Shown piece by piece: positions 43,650 through 52,023 of a stretch of 64,000 nt of DNA. The stretch is from contig NZ_LMRP01000001.1 of assembly GCF_001426185.1 (NCBI RefSeq), positions 248,483 through 312,482 of the forward strand. The letters are read 5' to 3'. Each line of letters opens with the position of its first letter. The first letter of the stretch is position 1. The DNA is from Rhodococcus sp. Leaf247. GTDB lineage: Bacteria; Actinomycetota; Actinomycetes; Mycobacteriales; Mycobacteriaceae. The notes under the pieces were generated by a model that saw only the letters and a list, made by a program, of their open reading frames with translations, had not been told where the DNA came from and ran no database searches. The position numbers and the translations under genes are program-made.

Positions 43650-44465
43650 TCAGCGACGCAGTTCGTGCGTGAGCGTCTCGAGCTCGTCGCCGCCGGCCAT
43701 CTCCTTGGTCAGGTCGTCGAGGCTGATCTCGTCGTACGAGCAGTCGAGCTTCTGACGGCCGCGGTTGAGGAGGACGAAGTGGTCACCCACCATGTACGCG
43801 TGGTGCGGGTTGTGCGTGATGAACACGACGCCGAAGCCCTGCTCCTTGGCTGCGGAGATGTAGCGCAGCACCATGCCGGACTGCTTGACGCCCAGCGCGG
43901 CGGTCGGCTCGTCGAGGATCAGGACGCGGGCGCCGAAGAAGATGGCGCGGGCGATGGCCACACACTGACGCTGACCACCGGACAGCGACCCGATGGGGGC
44001 GTCGACGTCGGGCAGGTCGATGCCCATCTTGTGCAGCTCTTCCTTCGTCGTGGCCCGCATGGCGGCCGCGTCGAGGGTCTTGAGGACGCCCTTCTTCCGC
44101 AGCTCCTGGCCGAGGAAGAAGTTGCGCCACACCGGCATCAGCGACACGACGGCGAGGTCCTGATAGACCGTGGCGATGCCCTTGTCCAAGGCGTCCTTGG
44201 GCGAGCCGAACTTGACGGCTTTCCCGTCGACGAGGAGCTCGCCCTCGGTCTGCTGGTGCAGCCCGGCCATGATCTTGATGAGCGTGGACTTGCCGGCGCC
44301 GTTGTCGCCGAGCACGCCCGTCACCTCACCGGCGCCGACGCGGAGGTTGATGCCGCCGAGCGCGATGATGTTTCCGTAGCTCTTGCCGACGTTCTTCAGT
44401 TCGATCAGAGGGGTCTTGCCGCCGCTGTTGTCGGACTCGACGGGGGTCTCGATGGTTGCACTCAT
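43650..44465 (-). CDS. Sugar ABC transporter ATPase, single-domain (FrcA-like)
   Basis: A 271-residue single-nucleotide-domain ATPase of the CUT2 group. Walker A GDNGAGKST near residue 54, signature SLSGGQRQ near 158, Walker B VLILDEPTAALG near 180. It partners with the permease immediately upstream (8-nt gap). RbsA-type CUT2 ATPases usually have two domains; the single-domain form matches fructose/polyol systems. The promoter element shared with iolC points to an inositol importer. No binding protein is encoded beside it. Confidence 0.9.
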   Translation of the reverse strand: MSATIETPVESDNSGGKTPLIELKNVGKSYGNIIALGGINLRVGAGEVTGVLGDNGAGKSTLIKIMAGLHQQTEGELLVDGKAVKFGSPKDALDKGIATVYQDLAVVSLMPVWRNFFLGQELRKKGVLKTLDAAAMRATTKEELHKMGIDLPDVDAPIGSLSGGQRQCVAIARAIFFGARVLILDEPTAALGVKQSGMVLRYISAAKEQGFGVVFITHNPHHAYMVGDHFVLLNRGRQKLDCSYDEISLDDLTKEMAGGDELETLTHELRR

Positions 44466-44473
44466 GTCAGGTG

Positions 44474-45532
44474 TCACCTTTTCGCAGCGTAGGAACGGAA
44501 GCTGTTGTTGGCGATGACGGCGAAGAGCAGCATCGCACCGAGGAAGAATTTGAACCAGTCCGGGTTCCAGCCCGCGTAGACGATGCCCTGGTTGGTCATA
44601 CCGAAGATGAACGCTCCGATGGCGGCGCCGATCGCGGTACCGAACCCTCCGGTGAGCAAGCATCCGCCGATGACCGCGGCGATGATGTAGAGGAACTCGT
44701 TGCCGACGCCCTGTCCGGACTGCACGGTGTTGAAGGCGAAGAGCAGGTGCATGCCGACGAACCAGGCGCAGAAACCGACGAACATGAACATGCCGATCTT
44801 GACCTTCGTCACCGGTACGCCGATGGCCCGCGCCGAGTCCTGGTTGCCGCCCACGGCGAAGACCCAGTTACCGATGCGCGTCTTCATCAGCACGAAGGTG
44901 GTGAGGAGGGTGAACAGCAGCCACCACACGACGGTGATGCGGACCGAGACACCGAAGATGGAGAACGAGGAGGCGAAGACCTTCTTGGCGGACTCGAAGC
45001 CGGCCATGTCGGAGATCGACTGCGTGGCGACCTGTCCGGTGACCAGCTTGGTCACCGCGAGGTTGATTCCGGTGAGCATCAGGAACGACGACAGGGTGAT
45101 CAGGAAGGACGGGATCTTGGTCTTCATCACCAGATACCCGTTGAGGAAGCCCACGCCCAGCGCGAGGACCAGCGCCAGCAACGATCCGATCCAGACGTTG
45201 AGGTGCAGGTTGTAGGCGAGCATCGATGCCGCGATGGACGAGAACGTCACCGCCACACCGGTCGACAGGTCGAACTCGCCGCCGATCATCAGCACCGAGA
45301 CGCCGCAGGCCATGATGCCGATGGTCGAGGATGCGTAGAGCACCGTCGCCAGAGCTTCGGGGCTGCGGAACGGCGGCGCGACGATCGCGAAGAACACGAA
45401 GATGATGATGGCGCCGAACAGCGCACCGATCTCCGGGCGTACCAACAGCCGCTGGAACGGCTTCTGCTTCTTCACGCGCTCGTCGGTCACGACGGTGTGC
45501 GTGGCGAGATCGAGATCTGCCTGTGTGGACAT
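44474..45532 (-). CDS. Sugar ABC transporter permease (CUT2 type)
   Basis: A 352-residue permease with about ten hydrophobic segments. MIGGEFDLSTGVAVTFSS (the CUT2 GGIDLSVG-like turn) lies near residue 97 and AVGGNQDSARAIGVPVTKVK is the ATPase-coupling loop. ATG 45532 follows AAGGAAG, and the longer frame upstream lacks a ribosome site. Works with the downstream ATPase. The 45651-45675 element upstream nearly repeats that of iolC, so regulation by IolR is likely. Confidence 0.9.
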   Translation of the reverse strand: MSTQADLDLATHTVVTDERVKKQKPFQRLLVRPEIGALFGAIIIFVFFAIVAPPFRSPEALATVLYASSTIGIMACGVSVLMIGGEFDLSTGVAVTFSSIAASMLAYNLHLNVWIGSLLALVLALGVGFLNGYLVMKTKIPSFLITLSSFLMLTGINLAVTKLVTGQVATQSISDMAGFESAKKVFASSFSIFGVSVRITVVWWLLFTLLTTFVLMKTRIGNWVFAVGGNQDSARAIGVPVTKVKIGMFMFVGFCAWFVGMHLLFAFNTVQSGQGVGNEFLYIIAAVIGGCLLTGGFGTAIGAAIGAFIFGMTNQGIVYAGWNPDWFKFFLGAMLLFAVIANNSFRSYAAKR

Positions 45533-45650
45533 GGACTTCCTTACCTGACGGTGGATTCTCTGCGCTGACGACCGTGTGACGTCCCGGCCGAGAAGCAGGG
45601 CCGTGGCGGAACATCGCCGTGTCATGACGATGTAATACGCATCACAGCCA

Positions 45651-45675
45651 TAAGTCAATACTTTGTTCGGACATT
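45651..45675 (-). promoter_or_regulatory. Probable IolR operator/promoter of the ABC importer
   Basis: Reading on the minus strand, TGTCCGAACAAAGTATTGAC within these 25 bp matches the iolC upstream element (50036-50060) at 20 of 25 positions. It includes a TTGACT -35-like hexamer, with TTACAT 17 nt further as a possible -10, about 119 nt upstream of the permease ATG. Confidence 0.65.
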
Positions 45676-45705
45676 AGGACTGCAGGGGTGACATATGGGC
45701 CCGGG

Positions 45706-46881
45706 TCACGGTGTCACCCAGCGCCCCGCCGCCACCGACTCGGTCATGGCGTCCAGTATCTCCGAGCTGCGTACCGCGTCCCGCACCGTGGCGCCCACGG
45801 GACGATTCTCCGCGATCGACTGCAAGAACCGTGCCGCTTCCACGACCTTCAGGTCGTCGTAGCCCATCGCCGAGGCGGATCCGGGCTGGAACGCGCCGTA
45901 TTCGCCGGCATCCGGACCCACGAACACGGTCGACATCGGCTGATCCTGGAAGAGCGATCCTGTGCTCAGCACCAATTCGCCCATCCGCCGGAAATCCCAG
46001 GACAGCGCGCCGCGCGTTCCGTGGATCTCGAAGCCGTAGGAGTTCTGCTCGCCGACCGACACACGACTGGCCTCGAGAACGCACCGCGCACCCGAGGCCA
46101 TCCGCAGCTGCGCCGACACGAAGTCCTCGTTCTCCACCGCACCCTTCTCGCCACCGCTCGACCGGGTGTGGCCGCTGGTGGCGCCGGTGGGCTTGGACCG
46201 CTGCGGGATGAACACGGCCGTGTCCGCGACCAGGGAGGCGATGTCGCCGAGGAGGTACCAGACCAGGTCCGCCCCGTGGGACGCCAGATCCCCCAGCACT
46301 CCGCTGCCCCCACGTTCGCGCTCGAAACGCCAGCTCAGGGCACCGTCCGGATGTGCTGCGTAGTCGCTGAAGAACCGGAAGCGGGCATGCGTGATCTCGC
46401 CGATCTCACCGGACGCGATGATGGCGCGAGCCTGCTCCACCGCCGGCGCATTGCGATAGTTGAAGCCCACCGCCGTCTGCACGCCCGCCTTCTCCGCAGC
46501 GATCGCCACGGCGCGCGCATCGTCGGCGGACAGCCCGACGGGCTTCTCGATCCAGAGATGCTTCCCCGATTCCGCCACCGCTATACCCATGTCCCGGTGC
46601 AGGAAGTTCGGCGACGTCACCGACACGGCGCCGACGGACGGGTCCGAGAGAACGTCACGCCACGACGTCGTCGAGGACGCGAACCCGAACTGCGCCGCTG
46701 CCTCCTCGGCTCGACCGGGCACCTCGTCGGCCACCGTGGCCAGAACGGGCAGGGGCCGCAGGGACGGGAAGTGATGCCGGACCCGGCTGTAGGCCTGGGT
46801 GTGGACACGGCCCATCCAGCCGAACCCGATGACGGCAACTCCGATAGCGGTGGGACGGGAATTCGACAGGGCGTCGGACAT
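45706..46881 (-). CDS. Gfo/Idh/MocA family oxidoreductase
   Basis: A 391-residue dehydrogenase from ATG 46881 (GGAG upstream). The nucleotide motif VIGFGWMGRVHTQAY lies at residues ~16-30, EKPVGLSADDA near 115, GFNYRNAPAV near 140, and GVLGDLASHGADLVWYL near 195 with the catalytic Asp/His. An insertion of polar residues near 225 (PTGATSGHTRSSGGEKG) lengthens the substrate domain. Substrate unknown; a keto-sugar or polyol is expected. It is divergent from a LacI gene with clear operators between, so that repressor probably controls it. Confidence 0.87.
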   Translation of the reverse strand: MSDALSNSRPTAIGVAVIGFGWMGRVHTQAYSRVRHHFPSLRPLPVLATVADEVPGRAEEAAAQFGFASSTTSWRDVLSDPSVGAVSVTSPNFLHRDMGIAVAESGKHLWIEKPVGLSADDARAVAIAAEKAGVQTAVGFNYRNAPAVEQARAIIASGEIGEITHARFRFFSDYAAHPDGALSWRFERERGGSGVLGDLASHGADLVWYLLGDIASLVADTAVFIPQRSKPTGATSGHTRSSGGEKGAVENEDFVSAQLRMASGARCVLEASRVSVGEQNSYGFEIHGTRGALSWDFRRMGELVLSTGSLFQDQPMSTVFVGPDAGEYGAFQPGSASAMGYDDLKVVEAARFLQSIAENRPVGATVRDAVRSSEILDAMTESVAAGRWVTP

Positions 46882-46906
46882 CAGTGCGCTCCAGGCGTGA
46901 GAGGGA

Positions 46907-46920
46907 TTGGACCGTTCCAA
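46907..46920. promoter_or_regulatory. LacI-type operator, site 1
   Basis: Near-palindrome TTGGACCGTTCCAA, 26 nt upstream of the Gfo/Idh start at 46881. On the other strand it reads TTGGAACGGTCCAA, like site 2. Confidence 0.7.
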
Positions 46921-47005
46921 AAGGAAGTCGATCCGCAGTGTGCCCCTCATGCGGAGCCTCTGTCAACGGTCTTCCGTTCAACGCGACTGTGCAGCTAGGC
47001 TGCGT

Positions 47006-47034
47006 TTGGCACGGTCCAATCGGGCACGGTCCAC
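47006..47034. promoter_or_regulatory. LacI-type operators, sites 2 and 3
   Basis: TTGGCACGGTCCAA (47006-47019) is followed 15 nt on by GGGCACGGTCCACT (47021-47034), which keeps the right half. Both lie 31-59 nt upstream of the LacI ATG, where binding would give autorepression. Confidence 0.65.
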
Positions 47035-47064
47035 TGCAGGAGCCCGGCGAGAACGGAGTGTGCG

Positions 47065-48084
47065 ATGACGACATCGGATCGGCTCCCCACCATTCGTACC
47101 GTGGCGGAGCACGCAGGGGTCTCCAAGTCACTGGTGTCCCTGGTGCTGCACGACTCCCCCAATGTCAGTGACGACAAGCGCGCCGCCGTCCTCGCGTCGA
47201 TCGACGCCCTGGGCTACCGACCGAACCTGTCCGCCCGCAGCCTGTCTCGGCAGCGCACGGACATCGTCGGCGTCCTGATCAACGACCTGCGGAACCCGTG
47301 GTTCGTCGATTGCCTGGAAGGAATGGCCCCCGTCCTCGAGAGCCACGGGCTGACGATGATGCTCGGTGACGGACGCGCGGATCGCAGCGGCGACGACACC
47401 GTCGTCCGCAAGTTCACGGAGCTGCGCCTCGACGCGCTGGTCCTGGTCGGCACTCGTGAGCCCACCCCTCTGGTCGCCGGTGCGGCGACCTCGATGCCGA
47501 CGGTGATCGTGGCCAGCCGAGACCTCGAACTTCCCCGTGCGGACGTGGTGGCGAACGACGACACGGCGGGCTCGGAGCTCGCGGTCCGCCATCTGGCAGA
47601 CCTCGGTCACCGCCTGATCGCCCACGTTGCCGGCTCGTTCGGTGTCGTCGCAGCGCTACGCGCGGCGAGCTATCGCTCCACCATGGAGTCCCTCGGACTC
47701 GATACCGACGGCCTGGTCGAGACGTGCGACCTCACCGAGGACGGTGGGTACGAGGCCGCGACCAGACTGCTCTCCCGATCACCTCGACCGACAGCCGTCT
47801 ACGCCGTCAACGACATCGCCGCCGTCGGCGTCATGACAGCCTGCCAGGAGGCGGGACTGGCCGTGCCGCAGGACATCTCGGTCGTCGGCTACGACAACAC
47901 CTCCATCGCGCAACTGCGCCACGTGTCGTTGACGTCCGTGGACAACGCCAGCTCCGCCGTCGGTCGCCGGGCCGCCGCCGCGGTGATCGACCGCATCGCG
48001 CGCCCCGACGCATCGGGCACGGTGGACCTGATCGCACCGAGCCTGCAGGTGCGCGGGAGCACGGCGCCACCCGCCGGAACGTAG
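47065..48084 (+). CDS. LacI-family transcriptional regulator
   Basis: A 339-residue repressor. Helix-turn-helix PTIRTVAEHAGVSKSLVSLVLHDS with hinge helix SARSLSRQRTD, then a sugar-binding sensor domain (GVLINDLRNPWFVDCLEG ... VVGYDNTSIAQL). It is divergent from the Gfo/Idh gene at 45706, with three operator-like sites between. A similar site (59499-59512) stands before ytfQ, so it may act there too. Ligand unknown. Confidence 0.9.
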   Translation: MTTSDRLPTIRTVAEHAGVSKSLVSLVLHDSPNVSDDKRAAVLASIDALGYRPNLSARSLSRQRTDIVGVLINDLRNPWFVDCLEGMAPVLESHGLTMMLGDGRADRSGDDTVVRKFTELRLDALVLVGTREPTPLVAGAATSMPTVIVASRDLELPRADVVANDDTAGSELAVRHLADLGHRLIAHVAGSFGVVAALRAASYRSTMESLGLDTDGLVETCDLTEDGGYEAATRLLSRSPRPTAVYAVNDIAAVGVMTACQEAGLAVPQDISVVGYDNTSIAQLRHVSLTSVDNASSAVGRRAAAAVIDRIARPDASGTVDLIAPSLQVRGSTAPPAGT

Positions 48085-48109
48085 CTCCCCACACCTGCTG
48101 CCCGACGAC

Positions 48110-48128
48110 TTAGGGTACCCCTACCTCC
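48110..48128 (+). promoter_or_regulatory. Possible DtxR/IdeR iron box upstream of the siderophore-binding gene
   Basis: TTAGGGTACCCCTACCTCC matches 14 of 19 positions of the remembered DtxR/IdeR consensus and stands 40 nt before the start of a siderophore-binding lipoprotein, the usual setting for iron repression. Confidence 0.55.
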
Positions 48129-48167
48129 GTGGTCTCCGGAGGCACCACGAGCAGCAGGGGTTACCGC

Positions 48168-49166
48168 ATGCGCAGCACGACATCACGACGACTCGCCTCG
48201 GCCGTCGCCGTCCTGACACTCCTCTCGGCGGCCGGGTGCAGCAGTGATCAGTTATCGGACGCGGCGCCCGACGGCGACACCCCGACGGGCACCGTGACCA
48301 TCGAACACGCGCTCGGCTCCACCTCGATCGATCGTGCCGAGCTCGGGCCCGACCCGCGCATCGTCACCCTCACGGCGCCCGCCGCGGACGCGGCACTGTC
48401 CCTGGGAATCCAGCCGGTGGCCTTCGCCTCGGACACGACCGGGGCAGCGGACGGCCGCTACCCCTGGCAGACCGAGCTGGCGGCGGACGTACCGCTCATC
48501 CCCGTCCCCGTCGAGGGCACCCTCCCCATCGAGGAAATCGCTTCGTACGCACCGGATCTCATCCTCGCCGACTTCGCGGCATCGACACCCACCCTGTACG
48601 ACCAGTTGACCGCGCTGGCCCCGACCATTCCCGTCATCGGCGACACGGTCTCGCCGTACGACGCGTTGACTCGCGCTCTGGGCACGGCGCTGGGTCGCGA
48701 CGACGACGCCGACACGGTGATCGCGGGGACGGAGACCGCCCTCGCCGACGCCGCCGCCGAACTGCCCGGTCTGGGCGGGAAGACCGCGCTGCTGTCTCAG
48801 TACATTCCGGCCACCCAGCAGCTCGTCGTGGTCGCTGATCCCGACGACGGCGCCTCGGCGTTCTATCAGAAGCTGGGGATGACGCTGCCGCCCATCGAAC
48901 TCCCGGCCACGGCCGGTAACCGGCTCGTCGTCGGGCCCGAACGCGTCGACGTCCTGAACTCCGACCTGGTGATCATCCTCGTGAACGGCGGTACCGCTGC
49001 GGAACTCGAAACGCTTCCCGGCTGGTCGGACCTGCCCTCGGTGCGCTCGGGCGGCATGCTGATCACGGACTACGCGACCATCGTCGCACTCAACACCCCG
49101 TCGCCGTCGTCGCTGACGTACGCACTCGGGAAGATCCGACCGATGCTGGAGTCGATCGCATCCTGA
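48168..49166 (+). CDS. Iron-siderophore ABC transporter substrate-binding lipoprotein
   Basis: A 332-residue lipoprotein (LLSAAGC, Cys25). A FepB/BtuF-type class III binding protein fold: RIVTLTAPAADAALSLGI, EIASYAPDLILAD, and a long interlobe helix. ATG 48168 follows CAGGGG. No permease or ATPase lies adjacent, so it must work with transport proteins encoded elsewhere. The putative iron box upstream supports an iron role. Not related to the surrounding inositol genes. Confidence 0.85.
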   Translation: MRSTTSRRLASAVAVLTLLSAAGCSSDQLSDAAPDGDTPTGTVTIEHALGSTSIDRAELGPDPRIVTLTAPAADAALSLGIQPVAFASDTTGAADGRYPWQTELAADVPLIPVPVEGTLPIEEIASYAPDLILADFAASTPTLYDQLTALAPTIPVIGDTVSPYDALTRALGTALGRDDDADTVIAGTETALADAAAELPGLGGKTALLSQYIPATQQLVVVADPDDGASAFYQKLGMTLPPIELPATAGNRLVVGPERVDVLNSDLVIILVNGGTAAELETLPGWSDLPSVRSGGMLITDYATIVALNTPSPSSLTYALGKIRPMLESIAS

Positions 49167-49194
49167 GTGCGGCGATGGGCAGGCCGCGTTCCGG

Positions 49195-49968
49195 TCAGCG
49201 GTCGACGAGCGTCGTGTCGAAGTAATACCGCGACGCCCGGTAGACGTGCGAGCCGTACTCGACCACCTTGCCGGAGTCGTCGAACGCGGTGCGATGCATG
49301 GTGAGCAGCGGCGCCTTCGGCTTCTCATCCAGGAGGTGCGCCTCGTCGCGGTCGGCCGCCTTCGCCCCGATGCGCTGGCGTGCGAGCCTGATGTGCACGC
49401 CCTTTGTCCGCAAGGACTGGTAGAGACCGTGCGCCTCGAGCTCGACCGGCTCGGGCGCCACGTCGACGGGCATGTAGTTCACCATCAGGGCCAGCGGCTC
49501 GCCCTTGGTCAGTCGAAGACGGCGCACCGTCACGACTTCACAGTCCGGCACGATGTTCAGCTCACGAGCGACATCCTCGGTCGGCAGTCCCACCGAGTAC
49601 TCGAGCAGCCGGGTACTGGGATCCTGACCGGCGCGCGCCAGGTCGTCGAAGAGGCTGGTGAGCTCGACCGGGCGATGCACCGGACTCTGCACCACCTGCG
49701 TGCCGACGCCCCTCTTGCGGACCAGGAGTCCCTTGTCCACCAGTTCCTGGATGGCGCGCCGCGTCGTCGGTCGTGACAGGTTGAGGCGCTTGGCCAGAGC
49801 CAACTCGTTCTCGAACCGATCGCCCGGAGCGAGGGTGCCCCCGAGAATTGCACCCTCGATTGCCTGCGCGAGTTGGTAGTAGAGGGGAACGGGACTCGAC
49901 CTGTCGAGCTCCACGGCGAGTGGCTGACTCACGTACCAGCTCCGATCGCGATCGTTGTCGGGCGTCAT
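49195..49968 (-). CDS. iolR: GntR-family regulator, IolR-like
   Basis: A 257-residue repressor with an N-terminal GntR winged helix (SPVPLYYQLAQAIEGAILGG ... NLSRPTTRRAIQELVDKGLL) and a C-terminal UTRA ligand domain. It is divergent from iolC-aldolase-iolB-iolD, the position of iolR in Corynebacterium glutamicum. The intergenic region holds TGTCAGGACA, which agrees with the IolR motif I remember for that species. The inducer is presumably an inositol breakdown product. Confidence 0.85.
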   Translation of the reverse strand: MTPDNDRDRSWYVSQPLAVELDRSSPVPLYYQLAQAIEGAILGGTLAPGDRFENELALAKRLNLSRPTTRRAIQELVDKGLLVRKRGVGTQVVQSPVHRPVELTSLFDDLARAGQDPSTRLLEYSVGLPTEDVARELNIVPDCEVVTVRRLRLTKGEPLALMVNYMPVDVAPEPVELEAHGLYQSLRTKGVHIRLARQRIGAKAADRDEAHLLDEKPKAPLLTMHRTAFDDSGKVVEYGSHVYRASRYYFDTTLVDR

Positions 49969-50035
49969 CGTTCATGGGGGGCGGCTGCCCGAGAAACGAG
50001 TGTAGGTGACGGGGCGCAATATGACGTCAAGTTAG

Positions 50036-50060
50036 AATGTCAGGACAAACTATTGACATC
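50036..50060 (+). promoter_or_regulatory. Probable IolR operator/promoter of the iolC operon
   Basis: ATGTCA-N11-TGACAT inverted repeat (50037-50059) overlapping TGTCAGGACA and a TTGACA -35-like hexamer (50053-50058). The same element in altered form precedes the ABC importer (45651-45675). A separate TGACGTCA palindrome lies at 50022-50029. Confidence 0.7.
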
Positions 50061-50108
50061 GCGGTGTGGTGCGGAGCACAGTGGTTCACGCACCCGCCCT
50101 CAGTCTCG

Positions 50109-51125
50109 ATGGAGCCGACCTTGACCTCACCGCACCGCACCGAGTCACCCGGTGACGCCCGCTTCGACGTGCTGGCCATCGGCCGCAGCGGCGTCGACAT
50201 CTACCCCCTCCAGGTCGGCGTCGGTCTCGAACACGTCGACACGTTCGGTAAGTTCCTCGGCGGCAGCGCCGCCAACGTCACGGTCGCCGCCGCGCGGCTC
50301 GGACGCCGCAGCGCCCTCATCTCCGGCGCCGGCAACGACCCCTTCGGACGCTTCGTCCGCAACGAGCTGGCCCGGCTGGGTGTCGACAACCGATACGTCG
50401 TGCAGAACGACGAGTACGCGACACCCGTGACGTTCTGCGAGATCTTCCCCCCGGACGACTTCCCTCTGTACTTCTACCGCAAGCCCACGGCGCCGGATCT
50501 GCAGGTGCGAGCTCAGGACATCGACCTCGATGCCGTCCGCGCCGCCTCGCTGTACTGGTCGACGGTCACCGGATTGTCCGAAGAACCCAGTCGCAGCGCC
50601 CATTTCGCCGCCTGGGAGGCGCGAGGACGCGCACCCCTGACGATCCTCGACCTCGACTACCGGCCGATGTTCTGGCAGAGCCCCGCCGCCGCGACCGAGC
50701 AGGTACAGCGCGCACTCGGTCATGTCACCGTCGCCGTCGGTAACCGCGAGGAGTGCGAGATCGCCGTCGGCGAGACCGATCCGGACCGCGCCGCGGATGC
50801 ACTGCTCGATCTCGGCGTCGAACTCGCCGTGGTCAAGCAGGGGCCCAAGGGCGTCCTGGGCAAGACCCGGACCGAGCGCGTGGAAGTGCCGCCGAACTTC
50901 GTCGACGTGGTCAACGGACTCGGAGCCGGCGACAGTTTCGGCGGATCCCTCTGCCACGGCCTGCTGTCGGGGTGGCCGCTCGAGAAGATCCTGCGCCACG
51001 CCAACGCTGCCGGCGCGATCGTGGCTTCGCGCCTCGAATGCTCCACGGCCATGCCCACCGCCGACGAAGTGTCCGCACTCGCCGAGGCTGCCCTCACCAC
51101 CGACATCGAGGACGCACATGTCTGA
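50109..51125 (+). CDS. iolC: 5-Dehydro-2-deoxygluconokinase
   Basis: A 338-residue PfkB-family kinase phosphorylating 2-deoxy-5-keto-gluconate. FDVLAIGRSGVDIYPLQVG near residue 19, GGSAANVTVAAARLG near 52, and the active-site GAGDSFGG near 280 with base Asp. ATG 50109 has no good ribosome site; a TTG four codons on has GGAG before it and could be used. It overlaps the following aldolase by 8 nt. Confidence 0.92.
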   Translation: MEPTLTSPHRTESPGDARFDVLAIGRSGVDIYPLQVGVGLEHVDTFGKFLGGSAANVTVAAARLGRRSALISGAGNDPFGRFVRNELARLGVDNRYVVQNDEYATPVTFCEIFPPDDFPLYFYRKPTAPDLQVRAQDIDLDAVRAASLYWSTVTGLSEEPSRSAHFAAWEARGRAPLTILDLDYRPMFWQSPAAATEQVQRALGHVTVAVGNREECEIAVGETDPDRAADALLDLGVELAVVKQGPKGVLGKTRTERVEVPPNFVDVVNGLGAGDSFGGSLCHGLLSGWPLEKILRHANAAGAIVASRLECSTAMPTADEVSALAEAALTTDIEDAHV

Positions 51126-52023
51126 CACCCTCACCGCTGCCACTACCTACGCCGACGTCACCGAGATCCGCGCGCACGACCCCGGCGCGATCGATCGCGC
51201 CTGGGCGAACCGCGTCACGCGCGACACCGTCCGCGGCGACGGTCGCCTGATGATCGTCGCCGCCGATCACCCGGCACGCGGCGCCCTCTCGGTCGGGTCC
51301 AACCCCACCGCGATGAACTCCCGTACCGAGCTGCTCGACCGACTGCGGACCGCGCTCGCCGACCCGGGTGTCGACGGCGTCCTCGCCACGTCCGAGATCC
51401 TGGACGACCTGGTGCTGCTCGGAGCCCTCGACGACAAGGTGGTCATCTCGTCGATGAACCGCGGCGGCCTGGCCGGCGCCTCCTTCGAACTCGACGACCG
51501 CATGACGGGCGCGACGGCGGCCTCCACCGCGAAGGCGCGGATGAACGGCGCGAAGATGCTCACGCGCATCGACCTCGACGATCCCGGCACGCTGGGCACC
51601 ATGACCGCGTGCGCTCAGGCGATCGACGAACTGGCCGCCGAGGGCCTCATGGCCATGGTCGAGCCGTTCCTGTCGTCGCGTCGCGACGGCAAGGTGGTCA
51701 ACGATCTCCGCGCGGACGCCGTCATCAAGTCGATCCACATCGCCCAGGGCCTCGGATCCACCTCCGCGTACACGTGGATGAAGCTTCCCGTCGTCGACGA
51801 GATGGAACGCGTCATGGACGCCACCACGTTGCCGACGCTTCTTCTCGGCGGAGATCCTCAAACCGCCCCGGACGAGACCTTCGCCAGCTGGGCACGCGCA
51901 CTGAAGATTCCGGCGGTGCGCGGACTCATCGTGGGCCGCACGCTGCTGTACCCGGCCGACGGTGACGTCGCCACCGCAGTGGCCACCGCAGTCGAGATGG
52001 TGCGGGGCGGAGCCGACAAGTGA
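51118..52023 (+). CDS. Cgl0158-family (beta/alpha)8 aldolase
   Basis: A 301-residue class I-aldolase-like barrel found in actinobacterial iol operons, probably splitting 2-deoxy-5-keto-gluconate-6-phosphate to dihydroxyacetone phosphate and malonate semialdehyde (IolJ role). MIVAADHPARGALSVG lies near residue 45, MVEPFLSSR near 180 and YTWMKLPV near 220 with the probable Schiff-base Lys. The start overlaps iolC by 8 nt and the stop overlaps iolB by 4. The sequence differs from Bacillus IolJ. Confidence 0.85.
   Translation: MSDTLTAATTYADVTEIRAHDPGAIDRAWANRVTRDTVRGDGRLMIVAADHPARGALSVGSNPTAMNSRTELLDRLRTALADPGVDGVLATSEILDDLVLLGALDDKVVISSMNRGGLAGASFELDDRMTGATAASTAKARMNGAKMLTRIDLDDPGTLGTMTACAQAIDELAAEGLMAMVEPFLSSRRDGKVVNDLRADAVIKSIHIAQGLGSTSAYTWMKLPVVDEMERVMDATTLPTLLLGGDPQTAPDETFASWARALKIPAVRGLIVGRTLLYPADGDVATAVATAVEMVRGGADK

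Noticed and set aside
48168..49166. Binding protein of the 43650-45532 sugar importer
   Set aside because: The fold is the siderophore/B12 type with one interlobe helix, not the CUT2 sugar type, and it has its own iron-box-like site.
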